This document shows positions 1 through 8,316 of a stretch of DNA of 64,000 nucleotides, piece by piece. Position 1 is the stretch's first letter. Every line of letters starts with the position of its first letter. Source of the stretch: Thermosulfurimonas sp. F29 (GTDB lineage Bacteria > Desulfobacterota > Thermodesulfobacteria > Thermodesulfobacteriales > Thermodesulfobacteriaceae). The DNA lies in the NCBI RefSeq assembly GCF_019688735.1, contig NZ_JAIFYA010000003.1, positions 124,001 to 188,000 on the forward strand, read 5' to 3'. Position numbers and translations under genes: made by a program. The notes beneath the pieces are model-generated. The model saw only the letters and a list, made by a program, of their open reading frames with translations. It was not told the DNA's origin and searched no databases.

Positions 1-4
1 CCCT

Positions 5-451
5 TTAATCCGCTTTATACGACTTGCGGGAACGCCTGTCAAGTAGACAGGCCTCTTTCCGCACCAGATCGGCAAAGGTGGTGTTTCCGAGTTTGTCGCG
101 AATGAGATCCAGGAGTTCCTTCCAGGTGTGATGGACTGGGCACAGAGGCTGACGCCGGCAATTTTCGGGATCCAGGATGCAGGGGCTCAAAAATAGCTCC
201 CCGCTCATGGCTTCCATAACCTGCAGAAGGGTCAATTCCTCCGGGGGGATGCGCAGGCGGTACCCTCCCTTTCTTCCCCGGATGATCTCGATGATGCCGG
301 CCCGGGCCAGGTCCTGGGCGATCTTGGCCAGAAAGGGTTCGGGTATGTTCATGGATCGGGCGATCCGCCAGCGCGGGATCACCTTTTTGGGCTGGCGGGC
401 CAGGTAAAGCACACACCGAATACCGTAGTCCTCCGCCTGCGTGATCTTCAT
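5..451 (-). CDS. Rrf2-family Fe-S transcriptional regulator (IscR-like)
   Basis: A 148-residue winged-helix repressor/activator of the Rrf2 family. The N-terminus MKITQAEDYG and the wing motif RGRKGGYRL are typical. Three cysteines at about residues 91, 98 and 104 sit where IscR carries its [2Fe-2S] ligands (92, 98, 104), so cluster binding and redox or iron sensing are likely. The reading frame extends nine codons upstream to a TTG, but that TTG overlaps the predicted -10 box, so I start at the ATG nine codons later, which has GGGGA about six bases upstream. It lies 3' of threonine synthase on the same strand but has its own promoter. Its target genes cannot be read from this window. Confidence 0.9.
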   Translation of the reverse strand: MKITQAEDYGIRCVLYLARQPKKVIPRWRIARSMNIPEPFLAKIAQDLARAGIIEIIRGRKGGYRLRIPPEELTLLQVMEAMSGELFLSPCILDPENCRRQPLCPVHHTWKELLDLIRDKLGNTTFADLVRKEACLLDRRSRKSYKAD

Positions 452-477
452 GACCGTCCCCGAAACTTTTTTGGACA

Positions 478-506
478 ATGTTAGTCTAAAAAAATATTTT
501 TGTCAA
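478..506 (-). promoter_or_regulatory. Sigma70-type promoter of the Rrf2 gene
   Basis: Read on the minus strand: TTGACA (consensus -35), 17-base spacer, TAACAT (-10, 4 of 6 matches). The -10 ends on the first base of an in-frame TTG, which excludes that TTG as a start codon. Confidence 0.6.
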
Positions 507-510
507 GGAT

Positions 511-1902
511 TCACAGGGCGTGTTCGGATATAAAACGGCGAACGGCCTCCACCTCGGCCGGAAGGATCACCACCCGTCGGGGTCTTGATTCCAGGTCCCG
601 CAGGGGCTCGGGGACCGGCGGGGGGAATCCCAGCGCCCGGGATACCGCCTCGGGGAACTTGGCCGGATGCGCCGTGGCCAGACATATCGTCGGGAGGTCG
701 CTCGGGAATTCCCGGGCCGCCCGCACCCCCACCGCGGTGTGAGGATCCAGAATGTACCCGGTCTCCTGATAAAACTCCCGGATGGTCCGGAGGGTCTCCT
801 CCTGGGAGACGGAGGCCGACAAAAAGTCCCGCCTCACCCGGGCCAGATCCTCTTCGGAGAAGGAGAGACGCTTCTCCTCGGCGAAACGCTCCATGGCCTC
901 CCTCACCCGCCCCGCATCCTCACCCCAGAGATAGTAGAGGTAACGCTCGAAATTGGAGGCCACCTGAATGTCCATGGAGGGACTGATGGTGGGGACCACC
1001 TGCCGCACCGAGTAGTCTCCCCGGGTGACGAAGCGGGTCAGGATGTCGTTTTCGTTGGTGGCCAGGATCAGACGCTCAACCCGGTCTCCCAGCATCCGCC
1101 GGGCCAGATAACCGGCAAAGATGTCTCCGAAGTTCCCGGTGGGCACCGAGAAACGGACCCTCTCCGCTCCCTCGGCTTCCGAAACTCGGAAGTAGGCCCA
1201 GAGGTAATAGACGATCTGGGCAAGCACCCGGGCCCAGTTAATGGAGTTCACCGCCCCCAAACGATAGCGGCGTTTGAACTCCAGGTCCGCAAAGAGTCGT
1301 TTCACTATGGCCTGACAATCGTCGAAGGTGCCCTCTATGGCCAGATTGAAGACATTGGGGTCGGTGACGGTGGTCATCTGGAGGGCCTGCACCGGAGAGA
1401 CGCGCCCGTGAGGATGGAGAATAAAAATGGTCAGGTTCCTGCGCCCGCGCACGCCGTAAATGGCCGCCGAACCGGTATCCCCGGAAGTGGCTCCCAGAAT
1501 GTTCATCCTCTCTCCGCGCTCGGAAAGGAGGTACTCGAAAAGATTCCCTAGGAACTGGAGGGCTATATCCTTAAAGGCCAGGGTGGGCCCGTGAAAGAGC
1601 TCCAGGATCCAGAAGGCCCCCTTCCTGACCACCGGCGTAATGTCCGGATGGGTGAAGGTTCCGTAGGACCTGGCCACGAGGATCTTAAGATCCTCCTCCG
1701 GGATGTCGTCCACGAAAAGACGGAAGACCCTAAAGGCCAGATCCTGATAGGGCAAATGGCGCAGGGACTCTACCTCGGAGTCGGAAAGACGGGGCACCCT
1801 TTCGGGAACGATAAGCCCCCCGTCTTCGGCAAGCCCCGAAAGAACCGCCTCTTTAAAGGAAAGGGGAGGGATTCCTCCCCGCGTGCTTAAATATTTCATC
1901 AT
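511..1902 (-). CDS. thrC: Threonine synthase
   Basis: PLP enzyme that converts O-phosphohomoserine to threonine, the last step of threonine synthesis, in the cytosol. The N-terminus STRGGIPPLSFKEA and the PLP-lysine motif GPTLAFKDIALQF (lysine near residue 112) are diagnostic, and SGDTGSAA is the phosphate-binding loop. Length 463 fits the long (E. coli-like) subclass. There are two adjacent ATGs at the start and I see no purine-rich ribosome-binding site in front of either. The chemoreceptor gene ends 9 bases upstream, so read-through from it is likely. Confidence 0.95.
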   Translation of the reverse strand: MMKYLSTRGGIPPLSFKEAVLSGLAEDGGLIVPERVPRLSDSEVESLRHLPYQDLAFRVFRLFVDDIPEEDLKILVARSYGTFTHPDITPVVRKGAFWILELFHGPTLAFKDIALQFLGNLFEYLLSERGERMNILGATSGDTGSAAIYGVRGRRNLTIFILHPHGRVSPVQALQMTTVTDPNVFNLAIEGTFDDCQAIVKRLFADLEFKRRYRLGAVNSINWARVLAQIVYYLWAYFRVSEAEGAERVRFSVPTGNFGDIFAGYLARRMLGDRVERLILATNENDILTRFVTRGDYSVRQVVPTISPSMDIQVASNFERYLYYLWGEDAGRVREAMERFAEEKRLSFSEEDLARVRRDFLSASVSQEETLRTIREFYQETGYILDPHTAVGVRAAREFPSDLPTICLATAHPAKFPEAVSRALGFPPPVPEPLRDLESRPRRVVILPAEVEAVRRFISEHAL

Positions 1903-1911
1903 ATTTATTAT

Positions 1912-3492
1912 CTACACTTTAAACCGGGAAACCGCCCGGGCAAGTTCCTGAGCTACATGGACGAGTTTTCGTATAGCCTCCAGATTTTCTCTGACTCCGG
2001 CCAGGGTCTTTTGAGCGGCTGCATACGCCTCTTCCGCCTCCTGAGCAAACCTTTCCGCGCTACCTCGCTGATCGTCCACCTTCTGAACGATGTCTGAAAT
2101 CACCGCCGTCTGTTCCTCCACCGCCGCGGCTATGGCCGAGGCAATCTGATCGATTTCCTGAATAATATCGGTGATCTCGTCCGCGGCCCGAATGGCCTCC
2201 TCGCTTCCGGACTGCATGGCCCGTACCTTCTGCGTGATTTCCTCGGTGGCCTCCGCGGTCTGCCGGGCCAGTTCCTTCACCTCGTTGGCCACCACGGCAA
2301 AACCCTTCCCGGCCTCCCCGGCCCGGGCCGCCTCAATGGTAGCGTTGAGGGCCAAAAACTTGGTCTGCTCGGCTATGTTCGTGATGAGCTGAATCACTCC
2401 CTCGATCTCCTGCGAGGCGGCCCCGACTCTGTGCATTATTTCCTGCGCGTTGCGGGCCTTTTCCACCGCCTCCTTGGTGATCATGCTCGCCCGGGTGGTG
2501 TTCTGACCGATCTCCTGTATAGCCGCGGAAATCTCGTTTATGGACCGGGATTCCTCTTCTACGCTCTCAAGAATGGTCTTCCCCTCGTTTCTCATCCTGG
2601 TGGCACGCTCTCCGGCTGCCTCCGCTTCCCGGGAAGCTCCCTCTAAACGCTCCTTCATCTCTAGGGAAACCTCCTCCACCTCTCGGGATCCAGAAGCTAC
2701 ATCTTTCAAAAGGGGCCGCAGGGTGGAAACCATGTGATCCAGGTGCTTAAGAATCTGTGCCGTCTCGTCCCTACCATCCACGCTGAAACTGCGGGAAAAA
2801 TCCCCCCGCGCCAGGGCGTCCACAGCATCAATAATCAGACGAATATTCCGGGAAAGCCCGCGAGAAATTACGACGAGAATCAAAATGGTACTGAGTATTA
2901 GAATCAAATTCGTTAAAACCGTAACCTTCTTTACCAGTAAAAGGGCTTCCGAAGCCTGAGCCTTGGCTTCGGCCTCCCTTCTGTCCAAAAAATCCCGCCC
3001 TAACCGTCTCATAAGACGGAAGAGTTTCTTGGAAAGAGGGTTGGTCTTCTCGTTATAAATTGCCACAATATCCTCGTAATCCGCCTCACGGGCATAAAGC
3101 TTCTGCATCTCGGCTACTGAAAGATGGAGCTCACGATCAACTTCCCGAATCTTCTGAATCAGTTCGGCCTCCTCGGAATCCAGGGGCTTATACTCAGCCA
3201 GAAACCTCTGAAGAGGACATTTTTTCGGGTCAACCACCACCTTAGGAGCCGCTTCATTGAGCACAGCCACAAGAACATTCACCTTCCAGCGAATATGAGA
3301 GGCTATGAACCTTTCCATGTTTTCCCTTACTCTTTGGGCCTGCTCCGCCCTGAAGTAGTCGTGATCAGCCTTCTCCTGGAAATACCAGAGCACACTCAAA
3401 TTGACCAAACTAATCAGAATTACCGCCAGAAAGCTCAATAAAAGTTTCTGCCACATCTTGAGTGAACGGCTCATTCTCTCCATAAACGACAT
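1912..3492 (-). CDS. Methyl-accepting chemotaxis protein with CZB-like extracytoplasmic sensor
   Basis: A 526-residue chemoreceptor that would signal to CheA/CheW. Order: cytoplasmic N-tail, TM1 (about 16-38), a sensor of about 140 residues, TM2 (about 190-212), HAMP, then the methyl-accepting helical domain with the hairpin tip [21 protein letters not shown], intact. The sensor holds HIRWK and a later CPLQRF, which resembles the H-x-x-W and C-x-L elements of the CZB zinc-binding domain, but here it lies between the membrane segments. CZB domains are usually cytoplasmic. That assignment is a resemblance, not a proven domain. No other che gene is in the window. Confidence 0.92.
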   Translation of the reverse strand: MSFMERMSRSLKMWQKLLLSFLAVILISLVNLSVLWYFQEKADHDYFRAEQAQRVRENMERFIASHIRWKVNVLVAVLNEAAPKVVVDPKKCPLQRFLAEYKPLDSEEAELIQKIREVDRELHLSVAEMQKLYAREADYEDIVAIYNEKTNPLSKKLFRLMRRLGRDFLDRREAEAKAQASEALLLVKKVTVLTNLILILSTILILVVISRGLSRNIRLIIDAVDALARGDFSRSFSVDGRDETAQILKHLDHMVSTLRPLLKDVASGSREVEEVSLEMKERLEGASREAEAAGERATRMRNEGKTILESVEEESRSINEISAAIQEIGQNTTRASMITKEAVEKARNAQEIMHRVGAASQEIEGVIQLITNIAEQTKFLALNATIEAARAGEAGKGFAVVANEVKELARQTAEATEEITQKVRAMQSGSEEAIRAADEITDIIQEIDQIASAIAAAVEEQTAVISDIVQKVDDQRGSAERFAQEAEEAYAAAQKTLAGVRENLEAIRKLVHVAQELARAVSRFKV

Positions 3493-3573
3493 TTCGTGGT
3501 CCCCCGATTTCTGGGATTTAATGGTAAATTAATTTATATAATTAATCCCTTGAGATCAAGGAGTTTCCGCAGG

Positions 3574-4131
3574 ATGATGAAAAAGTTATTTTTCCCTTTG
3601 CGGAGCAGAAAAATTCTACTTGAACTGACCCCCGGTGAATTGATTCTGCTTTCGGGCAGGCTTCTTGCGGCCCGCGACGCCACGCACCGACGCCTGCTTA
3701 AGCTCCTGGATGCGGGGCGTGAACTTCCGGTGGATCTTCAGGGTCAGGCCATTTACTATGTGGGGCCCAGTCCGGCTCCTCCGGGGCGCGTCATCGGCTC
3801 CGCCGGCCCCACCACGGCCTACCGCATGGACCCCTACACTCCGCGCCTCCTGGAACTGGGCCTGGCCGTCACCATCGGGAAAGGCCCCCGCGGGCCGGAG
3901 GTGCGCGAGGCCGTCGTGCGCTACAGGGCTGCTTACCTCGCCACCTTCGGAGGAGCCGGGGCCTATCTGTCGGAAAAGATAAAAGCGGTGCGAACGCTCG
4001 CCTTCCCCGAACTCGGACCGGAGGCCCTGCTGGAGCTCGAGGTTGAGGACTTTCCCGCCGTAGTGATCAATCCCCCGGGCGGAGGCGATTACTACGAGGA
4101 GGTAAGGCGTCGTGCCGGTGGCGAGCTCTGA
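3574..4131 (+). CDS. Class I fumarate hydratase / tartrate dehydratase beta-type subunit
   Basis: A 185-residue Fe-S hydro-lyase C-terminal-type subunit, which in two-subunit class I fumarases reversibly hydrates fumarate to malate. The signatures GPTTAYRMDPYTPRLLELG and IGKGPRG, plus the FPAVVINPPGGG segment near the end, match the beta family. I start at the ATGATG preceded by a short AG-rich stretch; the frame runs 26 codons further upstream without family similarity. A TATAAT lies 32 bases upstream (3537-3542) without a clear -35. The alpha, cluster-binding subunit is not in this window. The 3' end overlaps the next gene by 20 bases. Confidence 0.9.
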   Translation: MMKKLFFPLRSRKILLELTPGELILLSGRLLAARDATHRRLLKLLDAGRELPVDLQGQAIYYVGPSPAPPGRVIGSAGPTTAYRMDPYTPRLLELGLAVTIGKGPRGPEVREAVVRYRAAYLATFGGAGAYLSEKIKAVRTLAFPELGPEALLELEVEDFPAVVINPPGGGDYYEEVRRRAGGEL

Positions 4132-4858
4132 GGTTCGCCATTACCGGACCTGGTTCCGGCCCGGGGAGGGACTGGTCGCCTTTCGGGTGGTCTATAAAGA
4201 GACCGACCTCGCCATCCTGGCCGAAAGGGACCTCTCCCTGGAGGGGCTGCGGCTGGTGCGTGAGATTCGGGCTCCCCTGGAACGATACATAGGGAATCAT
4301 CCGGAATTCCTCACGGCCCTTAAGCCTCTCCCGGAGGACCCGGAGGCCCCGGAACTGGTGCGCAGAATGATGCTTGCCGCCCGGACCGCCCGGGTGGGGC
4401 CCATGGCCGCGGTGGCCGGAGCCATCGCCGAGGCCCTGGGACGCCGCCTCCTTGAGGAGGGACGAACCTCCCAGGTGGTGGTGGAAAACGGCGGAGACAT
4501 CTTTCTGGCCCTGCGTCGCCCGGCCACCGTGGCTCTCTTCGCCGGAGAATCCCCCCTCTCCGGCCGGGTGGGACTCCGCCTGCCCGCGGAACTCATGCCC
4601 TGCGGGGTCTGCACCTCCTCGGGGAAGATCGGGCACAGCCTTTCCCTGGGGCGGGCGGAGGCGGTTTGCGTCATCGCCGGGGACACGGCACTGGCCGACG
4701 CCGCGGCCACGGCGCTCGCCAATCTGGTGAAGGGGCGCCGCTCACTCAAGAAGGTGCTGGCCCGGGCGGGGGAAATCCCCGGTCTTATGGGGGTGGTAGC
4801 GGTGGTGGAGGACGAAATCGGGGCCTGGGGACCGGCCGTGGAACTGGTACCGCTATGA
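4112..4858 (+). CDS. UPF0280 family protein (ApbE-like fold)
   Basis: A 248-residue conserved protein of unknown function, related in sequence style to ApbE flavin transferases. Family motifs seen: VVENGGDIFL (about 127-136), GVCTSSGKIGHSLSLGRAEAVCV and DAAATALANLV. It starts at GTG with AGGAGG ten bases upstream and overlaps the fumarase beta gene by 20 bases, then ends in an ATGA junction with the metal transporter, so the three are probably one operon. In other genomes UPF0280 genes often sit beside redox enzymes; a specific substrate cannot be read here. Confidence 0.88.
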   Translation: MPVASSEVRHYRTWFRPGEGLVAFRVVYKETDLAILAERDLSLEGLRLVREIRAPLERYIGNHPEFLTALKPLPEDPEAPELVRRMMLAARTARVGPMAAVAGAIAEALGRRLLEEGRTSQVVVENGGDIFLALRRPATVALFAGESPLSGRVGLRLPAELMPCGVCTSSGKIGHSLSLGRAEAVCVIAGDTALADAAATALANLVKGRRSLKKVLARAGEIPGLMGVVAVVEDEIGAWGPAVELVPL

Positions 4859-5805
4859 GGGGACTCTATCAGATCACCCTTCTGGGGGCGGTGGTCAACC
4901 TTTTCCTGGCCCTTTTCAAGATCGGAGCCGGGTGGTGGGCCGGAAGCCAGGCCGTTCTCGCCGACGGACTCCACAGCCTCTCCGATCTGGCCACGGACCT
5001 CCTCGCTCTTCTGGGGTTGCGTTACGGCAGTGCCCCACCGGACGAGTGTCATCCCTACGGACACCGCCGCATAGAAACCCTCGTTTCCGTGGTCATAGGC
5101 CTGCTGCTCGCGGGTACCGGTCTGGGACTGATGGTAAAGGCCCTCCTTTCCCTGAAACACTGCCGGGCCCTTTCGGGCCTTCCCCCGTGGGTGCTCCTCC
5201 CCCCGGCCCTGTCCCTGATTTTCAAGGAGGCCCTGTACCGGATCACACTAAGGGTGGGAGAGAGGGCTTCCTCTCCCGCGGTGGTGGCCAACGCCCATCA
5301 CCACCGCTCCGACGCTCTCAGCTCCATTCCCGCCCTGGTGGGAGCGGGATTGGCCGCCTGGCGCCCGCAACTGGCCTTCTTTGACCCGGTGGGTTCCATG
5401 GCGGTCTCCCTCTTCATCCTCAAGTCCGCATGGAACATCGTGAAACCCGGGGTGGTGGAGCTCTGTGACGGCGTGGACATCTCCGAGGCCTGCCGTATCA
5501 GGGAAGAGGTGTTGAGGATAAAGGGCGTGCGCGATGCCCACCGGGTGCGCACCCGCAAGCACGCCGGCCACACCCTGGTGGACCTTCACATCCAGGTGGA
5601 TCCGGAACTTTCCGTGCGGGAGGGGCACGAAATCTCCGAGGAGGTAAAGAAGACCCTCCTTTCCCGGCACCGCCGGGTCATCGATGTGGTGGTGCACCTC
5701 GAGCCCTACGAGGAGCCTAGCCCGGAGGCCAGGTCATCTCGCGGCCACCGAGAAGGTGCAGGTGAAGGTGGAAGACGGTCTGCCCGGCCTGAGGGCCGGA
5801 GTTGA
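4855..5805 (+). CDS. Cation diffusion facilitator family transporter
   Basis: A 316-residue CDF exporter for divalent metals (Zn, Fe, Co, Mn or Ni) across the inner membrane by proton antiport. The first TM segments carry ADGLHSLSDLATD, the metal-site D-x-x-x-D type motif of TM2, followed by HPYGHRRIE, and the second pair sits in NAHHHRSDALSS of TM5. A C-terminal cytoplasmic ferredoxin-like domain follows (HRVRTRKHAGHTLVDLHIQVD). Translation is coupled to the previous gene by ATGA. The last ~30 residues run antisense through the 3' end of the HIT gene, an 89-base tail-to-tail overlap, and look like low-complexity read-through. Confidence 0.93.
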   Translation: MRGLYQITLLGAVVNLFLALFKIGAGWWAGSQAVLADGLHSLSDLATDLLALLGLRYGSAPPDECHPYGHRRIETLVSVVIGLLLAGTGLGLMVKALLSLKHCRALSGLPPWVLLPPALSLIFKEALYRITLRVGERASSPAVVANAHHHRSDALSSIPALVGAGLAAWRPQLAFFDPVGSMAVSLFILKSAWNIVKPGVVELCDGVDISEACRIREEVLRIKGVRDAHRVRTRKHAGHTLVDLHIQVDPELSVREGHEISEEVKKTLLSRHRRVIDVVVHLEPYEEPSPEARSSRGHREGAGEGGRRSARPEGRS

Positions 5806-6076
5806 TCACCAGCCGGTATCCCCGCGTGGGATCCTTGGCCGGGGAAAGCTCCAGGTCCTCGGCGATCCTGCGGGCCACCCAGAAGAGATGCCCCACCAGG
5901 GCGCGATCCTCCTCGGACATCTCGTGCACCCCGGAGAGGTGCTTCCTGGGAATGATAAGGATGTGAATGGGGGCCACGGGATTGATATCGTGAAAGGCGT
6001 AGGCCAGATCGTCCTCGTAGACCTTTCTCGAGGGAATTTCCCCCCTCAGAATCTTACAGAAGATGCACTCCGACAT
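5717..6076 (-). CDS. HIT family nucleotide-binding hydrolase (HINT-like)
   Basis: A 119-residue histidine triad protein. CIFCKILRGEIPS at the N-terminus and the catalytic triad FHLHLHLLGGR near residues 102-108 match the HINT branch (purine nucleoside phosphoramidases), cytosolic. The C-terminus is short, ending REMTWPPG, where HINT proteins usually have MGWPPG. It is convergent with the CDF transporter and divergent from amrS, with 150 bases between the two start codons that hold the palindrome described at 6153. Confidence 0.93.
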   Translation of the reverse strand: MSECIFCKILRGEIPSRKVYEDDLAYAFHDINPVAPIHILIIPRKHLSGVHEMSEEDRALVGHLFWVARRIAEDLELSPAKDPTRGYRLVINSGPQAGQTVFHLHLHLLGGREMTWPPG

Positions 6077-6152
6077 CCCACCCTCCTTTTCGCAGGCTTT
6101 AGGTTCTAATTAGCTCATCTTCCCCCTCCCATCAACCCAATTTTTCCAAAAA

Positions 6153-6171
6153 AATAGGATCGGATCCTATT
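6153..6171. promoter_or_regulatory. 19-bp palindrome, operator-like, upstream of amrS
   Basis: AATAGGATC-G-GATCCTATT, a perfect inverted repeat with 9-base arms and a single central base. It lies in the HIT/amrS divergent gap, 7 bases upstream of a weak candidate -35 for amrS. A copy with one mismatch occurs upstream of gatB at 53760-53778. The regulator is unknown. Confidence 0.5.
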
Positions 6172-6178
6172 AGCCGGA

Positions 6179-6207
6179 TTGCTGAAAGGAAGAAGCGGTC
6201 TTATTTT
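6179..6207 (+). promoter_or_regulatory. Candidate promoter of amrS-hypE
   Basis: TTGCTG, 17-base spacer, TATTTT. Only moderate matches to consensus. Position is supported by the palindrome just upstream and the AAAGGAGG ribosome-binding site just downstream. Confidence 0.35.
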
Positions 6208-6226
6208 AGAGGAAAGGAGGTTCGTA

Positions 6227-7243
6227 ATGCGCGAGGCCCTTCTCTACGATCGTCTGGAAAACGACGAGGTGAAGTGTCACCTGTGTCATCACCGCTGCCG
6301 GATTCCCCCGGGAAAGACCGGAATCTGCGGGGTGCGCAAGAACGAAAGGGGCGTGCTTTACACCCTGGTTTACGGGGAAATAATCGCCCGCCATGTGGAC
6401 CCCATAGAGAAAAAACCCCTCTTTCACTTTCTCCCCGGCACCCTCAGCTACTCCATCGCCACGGTGGGCTGCAACTTCCAGTGCGACTTCTGCCAGAACT
6501 TCGAAATCTCTCAGTTCCCCAGGCATTACGGATATGTAACCGGGGAAAAGGTCTCCCCGGAAAGGGTGGTGGAGGAGGCCAGACGCTCCGGCTCCCGATC
6601 CATCTCCTACACCTACACCGAACCCACCGTGTACTTCGAGTTCGCTCTGGATTGTGCCCGCCTGGCGGAGGAAGCGGGGCTGAAGAATGTCTTCGTCTCC
6701 AACGGCTACATGACCCCCGAGGCCCTGGAGACCATTTATCCCCACCTGCACGCGGCCAACATCGACCTCAAGTCCTTTCGGGAGGAGTTTTACCGGCGAC
6801 ACTGCCGGGCCAGGTTGAAACCGGTTCTGGAAACCCTGCGGCACCTCAAGCGTCAGGGGGTGTGGCTGGAGGTCACCACTCTGATCATCCCGGGGGAAAA
6901 CGACGATCCGGAGGAATTGCGGGACATTGCCAGTTTCATCAAGGAAGACCTCGGCCCCGAAACCCCCTGGCATGTAACCCGCTTCTATCCCACCTATCGC
7001 CTGCTCACGCGCCCCCCCACCCCCATTGAGACCCTGCACACGGCCTACGCCATAGGGCGAAAGGAGGGGTTAAAGTATGTCTATACCGGGAACATACCCG
7101 GAGACCGGGGGGAAAACACCTACTGCTGGTCCTGTGAACACCTTCTCATCGAGCGGTACGGTTTCCGGATCCTGAAAAACGAAATCACTGAAGAGGGCAC
7201 CTGTCCCCGCTGTGGAGCCCGCCAGGATGGCCACTGGGCGTGA
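6227..7243 (+). CDS. amrS: AmmeMemoRadiSam system radical SAM enzyme
   Basis: A 338-residue radical SAM protein of the family that co-occurs with AMMECR1 and MEMO proteins; the reaction has not been established to my knowledge. It has an N-terminal zinc-like CHLCHHRCRIPPGKTGICGVR segment and the radical SAM cluster motif CNFQCDFCQN at about residue 79-88, then a C-terminal CWSCEHLLIERYG and CPRCGAR. The start is the ATG behind AAAGGAGG; a TTG 16 codons upstream lacks such a site. The AMMECR1 and MEMO partners are not in the window. It overlaps hypE by 17 bases, which suggests co-expression with hydrogenase maturation. Confidence 0.92.
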   Translation: MREALLYDRLENDEVKCHLCHHRCRIPPGKTGICGVRKNERGVLYTLVYGEIIARHVDPIEKKPLFHFLPGTLSYSIATVGCNFQCDFCQNFEISQFPRHYGYVTGEKVSPERVVEEARRSGSRSISYTYTEPTVYFEFALDCARLAEEAGLKNVFVSNGYMTPEALETIYPHLHAANIDLKSFREEFYRRHCRARLKPVLETLRHLKRQGVWLEVTTLIIPGENDDPEELRDIASFIKEDLGPETPWHVTRFYPTYRLLTRPPTPIETLHTAYAIGRKEGLKYVYTGNIPGDRGENTYCWSCEHLLIERYGFRILKNEITEEGTCPRCGARQDGHWA

Positions 7244-8243
7244 GGGAATCGTACTTCTCGATCACGGAAGCGGAGGGCGGGCCACCCATAACCTGATCCG
7301 GGAGGTATTCCTTTCCGCTTTCTCCGGCGGGAAAGAACTCCTGGACGCGGCCCTCCTCGGCGAGGTTGCGGGTCCTCTGGCCTTCACCACCGACGGGTTC
7401 GTGGTGGATCCCATCTTTTTCCCGGGCGGGGACATCGGGTCTCTTGCCGTCCACGGCACGGTCAACGACCTGGCCATGGCCGGAGCCGAACCCCTGTATC
7501 TTTCCTGCGGATTCATCCTGGAGGAGGGGCTTCCCCTTGAGGAACTCCGCCGGGTGGTGACCTCCATGGCCCGGGCCGCGCGGGACCTCGGCATCCCCAT
7601 CGTTTGCGGAGACACCAAAGTGGTCCCCCGGGGCAAGGGAGACCGGATTTACATCACCACCACCGGTCTGGGCCGAATCCGGCTCTCCCCTCCCCCTCAT
7701 CCGGAACGCATCCGTCCGGGGGATGTGGTGCTGGTCTCCGGTCCGGTGGGGGAGCACGGACTGGCGGTACTCGCGGCCCGGGAGGGGTTACCCCTCACGG
7801 GGCTCAAAAGCGACTCCGCCCCGGTCTGGCCCCTGGTGAAGGTCCTTCTCGAGAAACTGGGGGCCGAACTGCACGCCCTGCGGGATCCCACCCGGGGAGG
7901 GCTGGCCACCACCCTCAATGAGCTGGCCGAGGAGGCGGGAGCGTGTTTCCTGGTGGAGGAAGCCGAAATTCCGTTAAGCCCGGCGGTGCGGGGGGGAAGC
8001 GAGATTCTGGGTCTAGATCCCCTTTATCTGGCCTGTGAAGGGCGTTTCGTGGCCGTGGTTAGCGAAAGGGCCGCTCCGCAGGCCCTGGAAATACTTAAAA
8101 GCTTTCCCGAGGCCCGCGAGGCCCGAATCATCGGACGGGTGGAGGAAAGGAAAGGCCGCCCTCCGGTGATCCTGCGCACCCGGGTGGGAGGGGAACGGGT
8201 GCTTCCGGTTCTCACCGGCGAACCCCTTCCTCGAATCTGCTGA
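7227..8243 (+). CDS. hypE: [NiFe]-hydrogenase maturation protein HypE
   Basis: A 338-residue PurM-like enzyme that dehydrates its own C-terminal thiocarbamate to thiocyanate, supplying CN ligands for the NiFe site. LDHGSGGRATHNLI at the N-terminus, the ATP-site CGDTKVVP, and the C-terminus ending Pro-Arg-Ile-Cys, which carries the modified cysteine, are all present, so it should be active. An alternative GTG start lies five codons upstream. It is translationally coupled to amrS. HypD is 29 kb away, and HypA, B, C and F and the hydrogenase subunits are not in the window. Confidence 0.96.
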   Translation: MATGREGIVLLDHGSGGRATHNLIREVFLSAFSGGKELLDAALLGEVAGPLAFTTDGFVVDPIFFPGGDIGSLAVHGTVNDLAMAGAEPLYLSCGFILEEGLPLEELRRVVTSMARAARDLGIPIVCGDTKVVPRGKGDRIYITTTGLGRIRLSPPPHPERIRPGDVVLVSGPVGEHGLAVLAAREGLPLTGLKSDSAPVWPLVKVLLEKLGAELHALRDPTRGGLATTLNELAEEAGACFLVEEAEIPLSPAVRGGSEILGLDPLYLACEGRFVAVVSERAAPQALEILKSFPEAREARIIGRVEERKGRPPVILRTRVGGERVLPVLTGEPLPRIC

Positions 8244-8316
8244 GCCGAAACTATTGAAGAGCTCCCTTTTCGGGGGTAAAAACCCTGGAAAAAAAGCGGT
8301 GTGAGGAGCGCGATCC

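Noticed and set aside
449-478. TTG start for the Rrf2 regulator, adding nine residues
   Set aside because: The TTG overlaps the predicted -10 box, so it would not be transcribed; the ATG with MKITQAEDYG is the family start.
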